A stretch of DNA of 64,000 bases from Triplophysa rosa (Eukaryota; Chordata; Actinopteri; Cypriniformes; Nemacheilidae): the NCBI RefSeq assembly GCF_024868665.1, contig NC_079899.1, positions 22,992,302 through 23,056,301 of the forward strand, written 5' to 3'. Under the pieces are notes generated by a model. It did not search any database and was not told the origin of the DNA. It saw only the letters and a program-made list of their open reading frames with translations. Each line of letters starts with the position of its first letter. Positions within the stretch are counted from its first letter, which is position 1. The position numbers and the translations under genes are program-made. Of the stretch, positions 13,116 through 25,700 are shown one piece after another.

Positions 13116-13617
13116 AGACCATAACTTGAGATGTGGCTGTTTCTTCTGTTAGGAATTTCCTATTTTGTGAAGAGTGGTCTCCTATATGACATGTATGGTA
13201 AAGGTGAAACATAAGGCTGAAACATAAGAGGGCTTGGTGATGTTAGCCGAAAAGGAAGTGAATTTATATATGTATGACTGCAGGTCTTTCACTGCACAAA
13301 GCACCTACTGTTCAGTGCTCTTAAACACCTCCTGTCTGCCTCGAGTGCCTATTTTTAGAATCTCTTAAGCTACATTTTTGTGATTTTTCATTCATCTCAT
13401 GCCACCAAACGTTTCCATAACGTCACCCAAAATGGGCTAATGGGGAGTGGTGGAGTTTGTTAATAATGCCACCAGATTGCCAAACATTCAACGCTTTTAA
13501 ATCTCATCACTTTGTTCCAGTCATATGTATGCTTCCCAGCAGATTACTTATTTTGTAATGTCTGTGAAACGTACAGTAGGCTTTTGACTAAGTAAGCAAC
13601 ACTTTTATGATGCCATA

Positions 13618-13815
13618 TACAGTAGAGGAACCATTTTTAGCTGTATGGTTCTGTTAAGAACCTTTAACATCCACAGGACCTTTCTGTTTCATAATTTTTG
13701 TATTTTTTGTATACATCTTAAAAAGAAAAGTGAGAAATGGTTCTTTTAAGAAACTTAATGATTGAATGGTTCTTTGGGGAACCAAAGATTGGTTCTTATA
13801 TGGCATCGCTGTGAC
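13618..13815. repeat. Dispersed 'ggttctt' repeat
   Basis: Contains gaaccatttttagc, gttaagaacctttaacat and aaagattggttcttatatgg followed by catcgctgtgac, the pattern of a common teleost interspersed repeat with internal aagaacc/ggttctt symmetry. Confidence 0.55.
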
Positions 13816-14889
13816 CGTAACCTTTCTTGCATCTTAAAACTTAAATAGCTGATTATAATTCGCTCGTATGCTTTAACTCTTCGTTTCCAAAAACCACAAT
13901 TTATAAAATACAATAAATATGAGTTATTGTCCTATGTCATGGCCATATGTTCCTTGTTTCAACAATGAGGTTATGGACTTCCAAACTGGGTGTGTTTGAT
14001 TTGATTATAAACTGACCTTATAAATCAAAAACTAAGAAGCCATTGCTTGGGTTTAGCCCAAGAGTTGGCTGACATCTTGATGTATTATTCCCCAATCCAA
14101 GGATCAAAAGAGATTTGAAAGAAAGATCAAACCATGTTTTTGAAAACCATACGGTTTCTATAGAAAGGGCAGACAAATACAATACAACAGTAACTCCAAC
14201 AATGACTCAGTCTCATTGTGTCACAGAATGGAAACAATGGATGTGTCTGATCTGTTTCATCAGTTCTCCTTTATTACTGACTGAGTCATTTATGGCTTGA
14301 TTTTCAAAATAAAGTAAAACTTTGTGTGTCTTTTATTGCCATGATGTTAGTCAAATTACTGCTTAAAAGAAGACTACTTTGTATGTATTCGGGCTGCACG
14401 ATTAATTAAAACAATTCTTTGTTGGTCATTAACAATGACATATTCTCAAGATGTTATACTGCATCATATTCATGCAGCTTTGACATCATATCTCTTTCCA
14501 GGCCCTGACTCATGCACGGTGTATGTTTGTGTGGTATGCCATCATCAAAATTGCTTAATATATATCTTACCGCCTCTGCTTGGTCCAGAAGTAAGTAGTT
14601 GAGAAGGTTGAGATCAGATGTGTGTATGATTTAAAGCAGCTCTGAGATGAACTGAGATCAGTTTCTGTTTATTCTGGACTGTCTCACAGAAAGGGCTGGT
14701 GGCCACCCACATGTGTAACACAGTTAGTGTGAACCTCTCACAGGGATCTGTTTAACACGAGAAGTGACACGCACCGTTTCACACACCAGAGGTCCACTTA
14801 CTATCCTTGCTCACATATTCAATTTCTTTTGCATTGTTTATGGTTCATGGACACTTTGCACTCTTTCATAGACAGTATATACATACACA

Positions 14890-14914
14890 GTATCTATCTA
14901 TCTATCTATCTATC
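14890..14914. repeat. (TATC)n microsatellite, split by a transposon
   Basis: About six TATC units. The run is interrupted by the element at 14922-15579, and gatagagatag-type sequence resumes after it. Confidence 0.9.
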
Positions 14915-14921
14915 TAGATAG

Positions 14922-15579
14922 CAGGGGCGTAGCCAGAACTTTTTTTTAGAGGTGGCCAGGTAAGACCCATTGATTTTATTAGGGTGACCGAAAACTATCC
15001 TTACAGACAGAAATTCTTTAACTTCTACTGTAATTTACACCAATTCTTTATTACACATAGTTTGCTGGTCAAAAACATATACACAAAGAACGTAAAGTAA
15101 ACAATTTATTTGCAACGCTTTCATGTGCTAATATACATGTGCTAATAATTTGCTAGCTATCATTTGCAGTAAGTTAGCATTTTTTATAGAAAATAAACAT
15201 TGCAGTACCCCAACTTAAACTTTCGCGAAAATGTAATTAATGAATGAAATCCAGTTAAACAAGACTGATTTTACTGACCTGATCCTTCTGCTCGCGATGA
15301 ACTTCCATGGTACACAGACAGTACACTGTCACGAAGCGGTTAGCAGCTGTTCAGCTATAGCGCTCAGACTGTTTGCGTCAGTGCGTCAGCGTATGACATC
15401 ATATTAAAGCGAGTGTAATGTTCTCGCGTTATTTTCAGTGCATACGCTAAATGATCTGCGCAGCACTCCGTATAAACTCCGACACACAACTTTTCACAAC
15501 AGAGGTGGCCAGATAGGTGGCCATCCATCATTCAGGGGTAGCCGTGGCCACCCATGGCCACCATGTAGCTACGCCCCTG
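14922..15579. mobile_element. Non-autonomous hAT-type transposon, 658 bp
   Basis: Terminal inverted repeats caggggcgtagcc and (mirrored) ggtagctacgcccctg-like, with inner aggtggcc/ggccacc motifs. Perfect 8-bp target duplication CTAGATAG at 14914-14921 and 15580-15587. No coding capacity. Inserted into the TATC microsatellite. Confidence 0.9.
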
Positions 15580-17269
15580 CTAGATAGAGATAGAGATATG
15601 GATCACTGAGACAAACCCAGTGCTCAGAAGTTTTACTGTTTTAGCAGACTACTAACAGGATTTATGTGACATCAAACAATCTGTTCCATTACAGTCTGGC
15701 ATTAGCAAAGCTTTACTCTTCCTAATCATTAACAGAGCAGAGGATGGCACATTGGGGAAGCACCTCTGGAGAGTGAAACAACGACTAATGGACTGAAGAG
15801 TTTCCTGGATGTGGGTGCAGCGAAATGGAACACAGTATAAAACAAAAAAGCTGGCGTGACCTCACGTTCAGTCTGTGTCAATTATTTACTGCAGTACAGC
15901 TCAGAATTCCCACAGTGATATTTCACCACTGTTTATCTGAACTGCACTATGGCTGATTATGTGAAAGGGTTTTTAATGGAAAAGAGGTACTTAGGAGAAC
16001 TTCAGTGTTTGGCGGGTTGTTGTGGTGTTTGTGTTTTAACAGCCGGTTGGCAGAGGGGATGTGATGTTTTAGTTTGATGTTGGAACAGATCCATTAGAAA
16101 AGTAAAATGTTATAAAAAGCTAACTTAGATGTGAATGCGTTCCTATACAGAAGGATTCCTTCACAGAGTTGCTGTAATGGTTTTGAAGAAGCTATAGGTA
16201 AAGAGATATACTTGCATTTTTTTGGTATAAATTTAGCAAATATGGGGGTTCACGATTTTTTTAATATTTAATTTTCTAATGTTTGTAAGTATACTAGCAT
16301 AAAGCTGATATCAAAACTAAAAGTCTAAAAGCCACAAAACTCTCATTGTGATTTGATTTCATTGGCTGTTTAATTTTGCTGCTGCCCTTTTCTGTGCTAT
16401 TAATAGCTTTTGGGCCAGAAAATGTTGAAGTTTCCAGAAGTTGTAAACTCACTTTTAATCCCATTTTTCATCCTTTTTACAGTGACGCTAGTCTGGCAAA
16501 ATCCTTTCCTGGCAGGAACACAGTTTATGCAACTTTATTGAATTTCTTTATACTCTCCATGTGCAGAAGAGCACTAAACATCCTGATTTCTACATCTTTG
16601 TTTTGAGCTTTGGTCGAGGTCTACAGCACGTGCATCATTTTTACGGGTCATCTCTCGGGTCTCATTTGTTTCTGTGGGCTTGCGTGTTATCGGTGGATGG
16701 CGTAAAACACTATCGTTGGGTAACACATGCAGTTCCTTGTTTTTCTGCCATGTTTCTGGCAAATCATTCAACTTAATGTTGTGAAACTTTCTTCCAGGCC
16801 AGTTGCCCATCCTCGGGGAGGGGCGAGTGTGTGGGGGTGTTGGATTGAGTCAGAGGCTGTGGTTTTGAATTTGGACAGGCAGTCGGTTGGCCAGTTTGTG
16901 GTGAGTGCTGGAGGGGTGAAATGGGATGAAATGGGGTCTGAATCCAGCTAACCTTCCCGTGGTGACTTATTAAACGGATCAAAGAGACAAGTCATTCATT
17001 TCCGTTCTGGATGATTTTTGACTGCCTCGTTCTCAGGGGCGTGTTAGAGGAGCAATGTGGTATTAAAGGGTTATGGTATTTTCTGACCACACGAGCCAGT
17101 TAAGATTAAGAAGCCATGTGTGCAATTTACTTTTTACCAAATATTACATTGTGCTTAAGGCATTAGCAAAAGGTTTAAAGGAAGGTTTTAATGAAAAGAA
17201 AATGTTTTTTATAAGTTCTCTCAAAGTTATCAAAAGTTATTGAAAACTTGTTATATGTCATTGCTTTGT

Positions 17270-17475
17270 GCTGAGAAATACAAACACTGGTATACAATAT
17301 TCTTAAATTGTTAAGACAACGTTTTTATAACGTAAAGGTTATGTTAGCAAAACGTTCTGGGAACATACTTTGTTAGTTGGGTTGCTGGGTGGGCTATTTT
17401 ACTTGGGCCAGTAAGCATCCACCTTGCAACCATTCAGAACATCCTAGTAACACCCTGGCAACCATGAAGCAACAA
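17270..17475. repeat. Dispersed repeat with 'aacgttctgggaac' and 'agcaacc' units
   Basis: Contains gcaaaacgttctgggaacat, gttgctgggtgggc and several caaccattcagaacatcc/caccctggcaacc units, typical of a short repeated teleost element with internal near-repeats. Confidence 0.45.
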
Positions 17476-17569
17476 AACAAAAAAATCACCCTATGAGCAT
17501 TGCTTCTTCAAACACTCACATTTTTTACTTTAAGATAATGTATCGGTTTTTCTGTAAAGTGTCTTATAA

Positions 17570-17700
17570 TGATCTCTTGTAGCTGCGCTGCTGTATTGGA
17601 AGAGCGCTTGCAACTCCAAGGATATGAATTTGATTCCCAGGCAGAACATATAAACTATTCAAAATGTATATTTTATATGCCCTGTATGTTACGTCAAATG
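17570..17700 (+). repeat. tRNA-derived SINE remnant
   Basis: A-box-like tagctgcgctgctgtattgg, then agagcgcttgcaa and a B-box-like gaatttgattcccagg, in tRNA spacing, followed by an unrelated AT-rich tail. The clover-leaf is broken, so this is a SINE head rather than a functional tRNA gene. Confidence 0.65.
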
Positions 17701-19036
17701 CCTGCCCTGCATGGTCCCAAGAAAAAAGAACAAAATTTTGTGTTTTTCCAATAAACCAGTTCATAGGAGCAGTGTTTATCATTTAAACATTAGCACTGGC
17801 ACCGGTGAAAAGAAGTCCAATATTTGTATAATCTGTTATGCTGTTATGCTTTCACAGTTTGCTTTTTACTTTATGTACTTATTAGAATTGTTGATTTTAT
17901 CAACATGTGATCTGTTGTTTTGTGCTTACTGAAGAGACCTGTAAAAATATTTAAAATATACATATGTTCTTTTTTCTGTTATCAGAAATAATGAAATGCA
18001 TTTAATGTTGGTCGACGCATTTTATTTACTACAAAAATATTCTAGGCAATTCTTGGCATTAAAATGATTAGAATGATTTCAACAGCCTCCCTTCTGCCTC
18101 CCCTGATTCATTAGGATAGTGATGATATGATTTCTGTCTTTAACTTGAAAGAAAAACAAATATCTTTCTAAAAATCTAGGCTAAACATTTAATGTTTAAT
18201 AATTTTCTCTATCTGTCAGTGTGCCGAACCATGCATTTGTGTATAAGAATCATCTATATGAACTTTCGCCATTGTTACGACGTGCTGTAAAAGAAGATGA
18301 GGTGCGATCTTTATGAACTAGCAATTTTCCCAGGACACACAAATCCAAAACGTTGGTGTCCTTAAATGTCCTGTGCTCCGAGTACAATAAATCCACATTT
18401 ATAAACCTTTGAAAACCTCAGAAAAAATTACCCTTTTCCAGCTAGAGGAAAAACCGCACGTCCTACTTCATGTTAGAATTTAACCATACAGTATATTGGC
18501 AGGACAGTGACTAAAGCAACTTTGACCTTTTAACCCCACAACACATGGAAGCCGTACTCGAGAGACGCCAGTGTAAGCGCACATAAATACACCAGCGCTG
18601 TGAATGTGGCTTGAGCCACCGGTGAGCTAAAAGATGTTGGGTATCTAATCCTTCTGTCTCTGAGTTACAGCGCTGGCATGTCTGTGCTATAAGCCAGGAC
18701 TGATGACAGCTGGGAATGTGACGGGATTTCAGGGGTAACATTCCAGGCGCCAGTGTCATGTCGTTGGCATGGTAAACGCTGTTGAGTGACAAAGGGAATA
18801 GGGTGGTGTCATCGCGTGTTGTTTTTGGCACATATCAGTCAGTGTTCATGTTGGTTCCTGAAGTTCTTAAAGATATTCAGCTTGCATATTCTTGTAAAAG
18901 CGTGTGAGATAATCAGTTATGAAAGTGAAACAGTAATGTATAATCAGTTTTCATGAACTCAGTGTTTCTGAGTGTTTTTGTGACCGTTTTATTTTTGGTC
19001 GCTATGGAAGATACCATCTTAAAAGTAAATGATTAA

Positions 19037-19470
19037 TGCACAGTTCACCCAAAAATAAAAATTCTGATATCATTTACGCACCCTCGAGTTGTTCCAAATC
19101 TGTATAAGAATTTTTGTTATGATGAACATGGAGAAAGATATTTGGAAGAATGCTTGTAACCAAACAGTTCTTGGTCACAGTTGACTACCACAGTAGGAAA
19201 AATGACAACGGTAGTCAAAAGTGCCCAAGAACTGTTTGCTTTCCTACATTCTTCAAAATATCTTCTTTTGTGTTCAACAGAACAAATAAATGTATTAAGT
19301 AATTTTTTCTACTGTGGTGGTCGATGGTGGCCAAGAACTGTTTGGTTACAAGCATTCTTCCAAATATCTTTCTCTGTGATCATCAAAAAAAACCAATTTA
19401 TACAGATTTGGAACAACTTGAGAGTGAGTAAATTATGTCAGAATTTTTGGGTGAACTGTCCCTTTAACTG
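19037..19470. mobile_element. Palindromic MITE with an extra internal arm
   Basis: Ends cagttcacccaaaaata and tttttgggtgaactgtccct. Bases 19132-19174 and 19331-19373 are perfect 43-bp reverse complements. A third, shorter arm copy lies at about 19227-19285. This is the best preserved copy of this family in the window. Confidence 0.85.
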
Positions 19471-21173
19471 ATCTGAAATGAAAGCAAATTTTATCTCACA
19501 GTTCAGAATGTAGTGATACATTATTTTGTATGATTAAAAACCATATAGAGTTAGTTAAAGAATCAATCATTAATAATTAAATCAGTTAAGCTTAATGATG
19601 TTGATTAATACAATTTTACACAAACGCATTCAATACAAAATGAGAGAACATAGGGTAAAAACGGCAAAACTGCACATAAAATTATCTGACGCTCCATAGT
19701 CAACCATGTTCATTTTATGGTATTAATGATTAATTAATTAATCGATCAATCATTTTGATAAAAATCTTTTTATTCCTGAAAATTTGCATCTCTTGTTGGG
19801 GTGAAATTTCAAAACAGTTACACAACTTCATTTCATGGTTATTCATTTCAGTGCAAACATACCTTATTTCTAAATTAGGCATATGATGACATTACCTACG
19901 GACAGTAAAACTGTGGGAAAAGTGTGTACGTGTATTATTAATATAGCATGTATGTAACAGAGCCCTTGGGTTTAATGTGAAGTTCGCAGAGTCATCTTTA
20001 TCTGAACTTTAGAAAAATAAATTCTTTCTGTCCGAGAGCAGTAGGGGAATGTGTCCAGTCTAAACATCTTGCTTGGTGTGGGTGATAAATTCAGAGCTCT
20101 GTAACTGCCCCTCAGTTAAATAAGTGACGTGGGCCAACTTTTCCAGACAAAAACACTGCTAGCGCTGTGGATATGGAATAAAGATAGTAGCCATCTGGAC
20201 AGTGTTCAGAAACTACAATGTGTAAGCAGCAAAACCTCCCAAACCAAACACTGATATTTCGACTGTTGGATGTGGATCTGTTCAGCTTGAGTTCATGCTT
20301 TAGTGCTTCTTATCCACTGGTCTTCCACTAACAGAACGTAATGGTTTGGCCTCTCCTCTATTATGCATGCAGATAAGCATTTGCTAATAAATATTGATTC
20401 TGATCAGCAGATGTTGAATATGGACGTTCAGACCACTGTTTGACCTGAACCTGATTTCCGCCATTCTATTCAAAAGAGAGGTTCCAGCGTTTCGGGTTGT
20501 GGTCTTTCTAATACTGATGGGCGTCCTTGTATTTGATGCCAAACATTTGGAGTGGTTTAACCATCTCGGCTAGAATAACCAACGCTATACCTATCCGATT
20601 CTAAGTGAGTGTTTTGGATAGGCCTCGCTCCAAATAAGCAGCCAAGATAATGAAACAGGTTGTTTAGATTCAGGAAGACCAGACGTATTATGACCTGCGA
20701 GACTTGCTGGGATTATTGTAAAAAATAAAATGAGTACACGTAATGTGTCTAAGCTTGGGAAAAGTCATTTCAAATAAATAACGTACCGGAGATAGTCAGA
20801 ATACATTATTATATAAACAATAAATAAACTTTTTAACAATGCTTCCTTTCTCTCCATTGAAATTGCTTGTATTTTTGTTCCTGGTGAATAATAAGATAAA
20901 CTTTGTGTTAAAATTGTTTTGGTGAGAGTTTAATGTGTACGTGCCAGTGTGTCACGGGGGGATTGGGGGGGGGGCACTATCAATGTGTTCAGTCTAGTCG
21001 TTCGCTGTATAAAGGAAATTAAATCATAAATAAATTCTCCCCCGACTGAGGTGCTGGTTGTCTTTTGGTCAATAAGGACCAGCTGTGGTAAATGAACATG
21101 TGCCAGTGTTTTGGTGGTTACCTGGGGTGAAATTAATGACCGCTCGCAGGGCCTCTCATGGCCTGTTTAGATT

Positions 21174-21402
21174 AACACTCTAAAAAAAAAACGTAAAAAT
21201 AGGGCACAATATACTGTATAAATACGAAGGAATTTTCCGTATTGATTTTTACAGTTGTTTTACCTGTATTTTACATTTTGCACTGCATTAAATTACATTT
21301 TAGCATTAACGGAATTGTCCGTAAAATAAAGTAAAATGTACTGGTAATTTTCTGCCAGTACTTTACCCGTTTTTTTAAGGGATTTTTTTTTGTACAGTGT
21401 AT
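21174..21402. mobile_element. TACAGT-type MITE
   Basis: Ends cactctaaaaaaaaa and ttttttttgtacagtgt are imperfect inverted repeats around an interior rich in ttttacag/ctgtaaaa-like motifs (aattttccgta, ggaattgtccgtaaaat). A common teleost pattern. Confidence 0.6.
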
Positions 21403-22647
21403 AGATGTTTTACCATAATTTCTCAATCCTTGATGAGCATTGTATTATACAAGATATTTTGTTTGTTTTGTTAAATTATTGCATGTGTCCTTCTATGCAT
21501 TTGATACACCATGTTGAATTTTCCTGCAAACATTTATTCACCTATATTAAATAAGAAACTAAATAATTACTGTCGTCTCTCTTTCAGACTGTAATTTCTA
21601 AATATTTCTCTTATTAATTTTCTGCCAGACCTTTGTGAGTATAATCTCCCCCTTCCAAACTCAAATACTGTCAGCAACCACAATAAATGTCATGCATAAA
21701 TTATAATATTCTATGAAATATTTATTAAGAATCAGCCACTCATTTTGTTGGTGTTACTACTGAAATTTCAGGGATTCATTGGTGACTCTTAATTTGTAGT
21801 AGTTTAGTCATTGAATTCTCTCTTAAGCATTTCCTTTCAGAGCATTTAATCGATTACTAAATACTTCCTGCTATGACTGTTGTCATACTTAAAGTATTGA
21901 AGCAGCAAGTTTGGTTTAAGAATCATGGGTGAGCATCCTGTAACACATATTGATACATTTATGAGTCACCTTTGGACTGGAGAATTGACCTCCGCTCTGT
22001 ACAAATACACAATCATTTCCTCTGTGACTCTTAACACATACAGATGTGCCTGGAGAAAAAAACAGTTTTCAATTATTTAACTGTATTGACCCATAAGATT
22101 GTGCTTATACAACTTGAGTCAGTATGAGACAGTCAAAGGCAGTTTAGGATCTATTTGTTTGATGTTTTAAAATGGTCCTTCTGAAAACTTCACTTCAGAG
22201 ATATAACTGTATCATGTTATCAAAGTGAACAACAGAACGTTATCTCAGATGATATCGTGCCGCACTGTTGAATACTTAATTCTGATTGGTCAGCCTGCTG
22301 CAATTGAACATTGTCTAAGGCAGCCAATTTTCTACATCAATGAAAAATCACAGATGATATAATGGAGAGCAAACTAAAAAAGTCTCTTGTGTCGTAGATA
22401 TTTCTCCTAAGAAAAAGACCCATAAAACTCACAAATGTCTCCATTAGAGTTTCAGGAGAGATCTCAACAATGTCCCAAACTGAGCTCAGGTCTGTCAAGT
22501 CTGCAATCAAAAGTCAATATTATTGAAGATTTCAATATGATATCAAACATTTCTCTACATTTATTTTATTATTACTGTTTTATTTGTTTGTTTTTTATTT
22601 CCCCTAAGAAATTTTAAGAGAAACACCGAAGACTCATTTGATGCATC

Positions 22648-22805
22648 TAAAAAATGCTGGGTCGTTTTCAACCCAGCCGCTGGGTTGTTTCAACTCAAAA
22701 TGTTGGTTTGTTTTAACCCATTGTTGAGTCAAATATAAACATTTTCTGAGTTAATGTAACTCAACTGCTGGGGTTGTCCTTTTTGACCCAACGCTGGGTT
22801 AAAAA
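22648..22805. mobile_element. 'Aacccagc-gctgggtt' MITE
   Basis: Repeated aaccca/tgggtt units: begins aatgctgggtcgttttcaac and ends acccaacgctgggttaaaaa. Short, non-coding, inverted-repeat structure seen commonly in teleosts. Confidence 0.65.
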
Positions 22806-23514
22806 TAATCCAAAACTCCATCAACTCTCCTAAACATCACAAAAAATACTCGTGTCAACTCGTCTTTTCTTTCTTCTTAAACAAGAAAATAATTCGACTC
22901 AAATAAATATTGCATGTCCATTTATTTATTTTTTGTGATAAGTATCCGTCATAACGTTAAATCAGCCGATTTGGTGTCACAAAATATACCTGTCGGGGGG
23001 TCATACAAACATACTAAACCGTATCCTGACAGAGATGTTTTACTAACTCAAAACTAATCATGTCTGTCTCTGTGCCATCATTCCTTCATAAGTACAGATG
23101 ATTTCTCTGTATGCAGAAAAAAAGCGTCTAAGGTAACAATCAAGCAACATCCTGAGTCAATTAAGTGTGACAGCACAAAAAATAATAGGAGAGTACATTA
23201 GCGCTGTGAAACACAATTCCACTGCTGCTGGACTGAAAATCTATTTTGTGAAGGATTCAGGAAACCAAAGAACCAAATACATAGTGTACGTTTTTGTAGA
23301 TATCTCCATCCAAGTATGAAATAGTTAGCATGCGTGAATTTACTTGTTATAAGGGTGGATACACTTTAAGCAAGGGAAGAATTTCATGCAAGCACAATTC
23401 CTCATGTTTCCAGGGTGGCGTGCATTTATGGCTTTTTGGTGGGGATCGCAAAGGTAAGTATCACTATTATTATTGCTCATTCTTACGAAATCCCTATTGT
23501 AGTTTGCAACGTTG

Positions 23515-23576
23515 AATGCACTCTCGGTTGCTTTGGATAAAGTGTCTGCCAAATGCATAAATGTAAATAAAGTATT
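23515..23576 (-). repeat. SINE/LINE 3'-tail repeat, reverse copy
   Basis: The phrase gctttggataaagtgtctgc, then caaatgcataaatgtaaat, is the reverse orientation of the tail repeat seen at 12718-12850. Confidence 0.65.
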
Positions 23577-25660
23577 TCATTCAAAACTGCTCCATTCTCC
23601 GATGTATTCTGCTATGTTGTGAATGTGCACTTTTCTTAAACGTATCTTCTCTTGTCTACTTAGGGCACGTTTTGTTTCTGCCATGACACACATCACTGCT
23701 TGTGGAGCCGGGAGATCAAGGCCAGCGTAAGCCGACTTGTTTTCACAAGGCAGCGGAAACTACATCTGGAACCAATAATAGCCCTGAGGTGCCTTCAATG
23801 GAAAGCCTCTGGAGGTGTGTGCGCCATGTCTTGGCACATTCCCAAACTAGCTGATAAAACCAGATAAGGTTTTGTTCTAGATTACGGCCTGGGCTCTTAT
23901 TTTAGCCTAAATGGAAAATAGCTCAGGGAGACGCTATGCTTTTAGGCGGCGGAGGTTAAAAAGAAGCCCGGTTCATCTCAAAACCCAACATAAAATTCAC
24001 GGAAACGTTTTGTGCTAACAAAACTTATCTTGAGGAGATCTCTGTTCGACATTCTACTTTGGGTGTCTGTGAATTAAAGAGCCGTTCGCTCTACCCCGCA
24101 TTTCTGCCTCAGTTTTCCCACTGCACGACTTTGCCACTCTGGTCCCAACCCAAGCCAAACATCTGCTTTAACGCTGAAGGATGTCGACAAAGCCTCTTTT
24201 CAGGTCTGAAGATCACGTGACTCGATGTGAAACAGGCTTGGTTGCCAGATCTCTTCCCCCATTCCTCTGAAAAAGAGGGGCAGAGAGGAAGAGCCTCGAT
24301 TTGTCTTAAACATACAGTAATTACTTTACAATCACCTGCCAACCGACCCAACCCCATTTTTTTTTGAGAGGTAGCTAAAGGGGGATGGATGTTGCTGAAT
24401 GCGGCTCTCGTGTGTTTGTAATTAAGATTGGCTCCCCGTGAGCAAAGCTTTTTGTTAGCTTCTACCCTGTGCTGGGATCAAACAGGCGAGCGCATTATTA
24501 ACGTTGAGTCTTGCTGAGGGCCGGAAGCTTTGAGAATCTGGTTTCCAGACCTGTGCGCGTGGAAATTGTTCAGTGTGGTCTCCGCATGACTAAATATCTC
24601 TTTAACAGCAGTTCTTCTTATCTAATGAGCGCAGTTTAGTGATCTCTCTGCAAACATGTGAAACTTATGTTGTTTAGACACCGTTATGCCCATTAACTTG
24701 TCTTTTGTATCAAGCTTTCTGGTTTGTATGCAGTTTGTAACTGTATAGCAATTGATTATCTATTATTTTGTGAATGCTATTTAATTTGATATAACTTAAT
24801 AGCAAAAAACATGGATGATTGGAATTCAATATTTTTGATAAGTTCACCTTTGTTGTAAGATGCTATTCTCCATCTAAAACCATTTTAAATAGCATGTTGC
24901 TATTTGTTTCATATGTGATGCATGTACTACTAGTGTTCATATTAATATAGCTAAAATAATTATTATGGCAGTCAGGATATTAAACATTCACTATAAGATT
25001 ATCAGGGCCAATAGTATTCACGATAACAATATTTTTATTTAATTCAATGATCTATTACATTTTTTTATATATATTTAATTTAGCTACCATTGAGACTCTT
25101 AAGGCAACATTTTAATTGGGTGCTGAATTAATTATGATATTATTATGTCTAATATTTACATGATATCAATAATCACGGTTATTAATGAAAAGGTTATTGT
25201 TAATAGTTGTGTATATGTAGTGACACCCTTAATGTTCATCCAAAGCCATTTAAAGTGCGAATTTGATTATTTTCATTGCTTCCAGTCATAAGTCCACCCA
25301 TCTGCAGATGAAATTTAGTACAGCCCATCCCAAGTCTAGCATTGCTCAGTCGTAATGATGTGACCCACAGTACCATTTTTAAAGACCTTTACGCAACAGT
25401 TCTTTAAACACTTTTGAAACTGTGAGATGGAACTGTATATTTTTTCCTTCAATGTTTAGTCTTACGCCGATTCTTCACCTCAAGGTGAGCAGCCCTAACC
25501 GCTAACAGATGATCTGAGTTTGTTAGCTTTCAGAGGTGTGGTAGAGGACTCTAGGTGAAGAACACGGGTTTGTAATTTTAATCATCCCGTTCTCGCCTAC
25601 CTCATGTGGTAAAATGAATACAGTAGCAATTTAGATGAAAGGTTCGGAGTTCTAGCCCAG

Positions 25661-25700
25661 GTCTGTCTGTCTGTCTGTCTGTCTCTCTGTCTATCTATCC
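25661..25700. repeat. (GTCT)n microsatellite
   Basis: gtctgtctgtctgtctgtct followed by imperfect ctctgtctatctatcc. Confidence 0.9.

Noticed and set aside
17570..17700. Functional tRNA gene
   Set aside because: A- and B-box-like motifs are present but the stems do not pair properly and a SINE-type tail follows.
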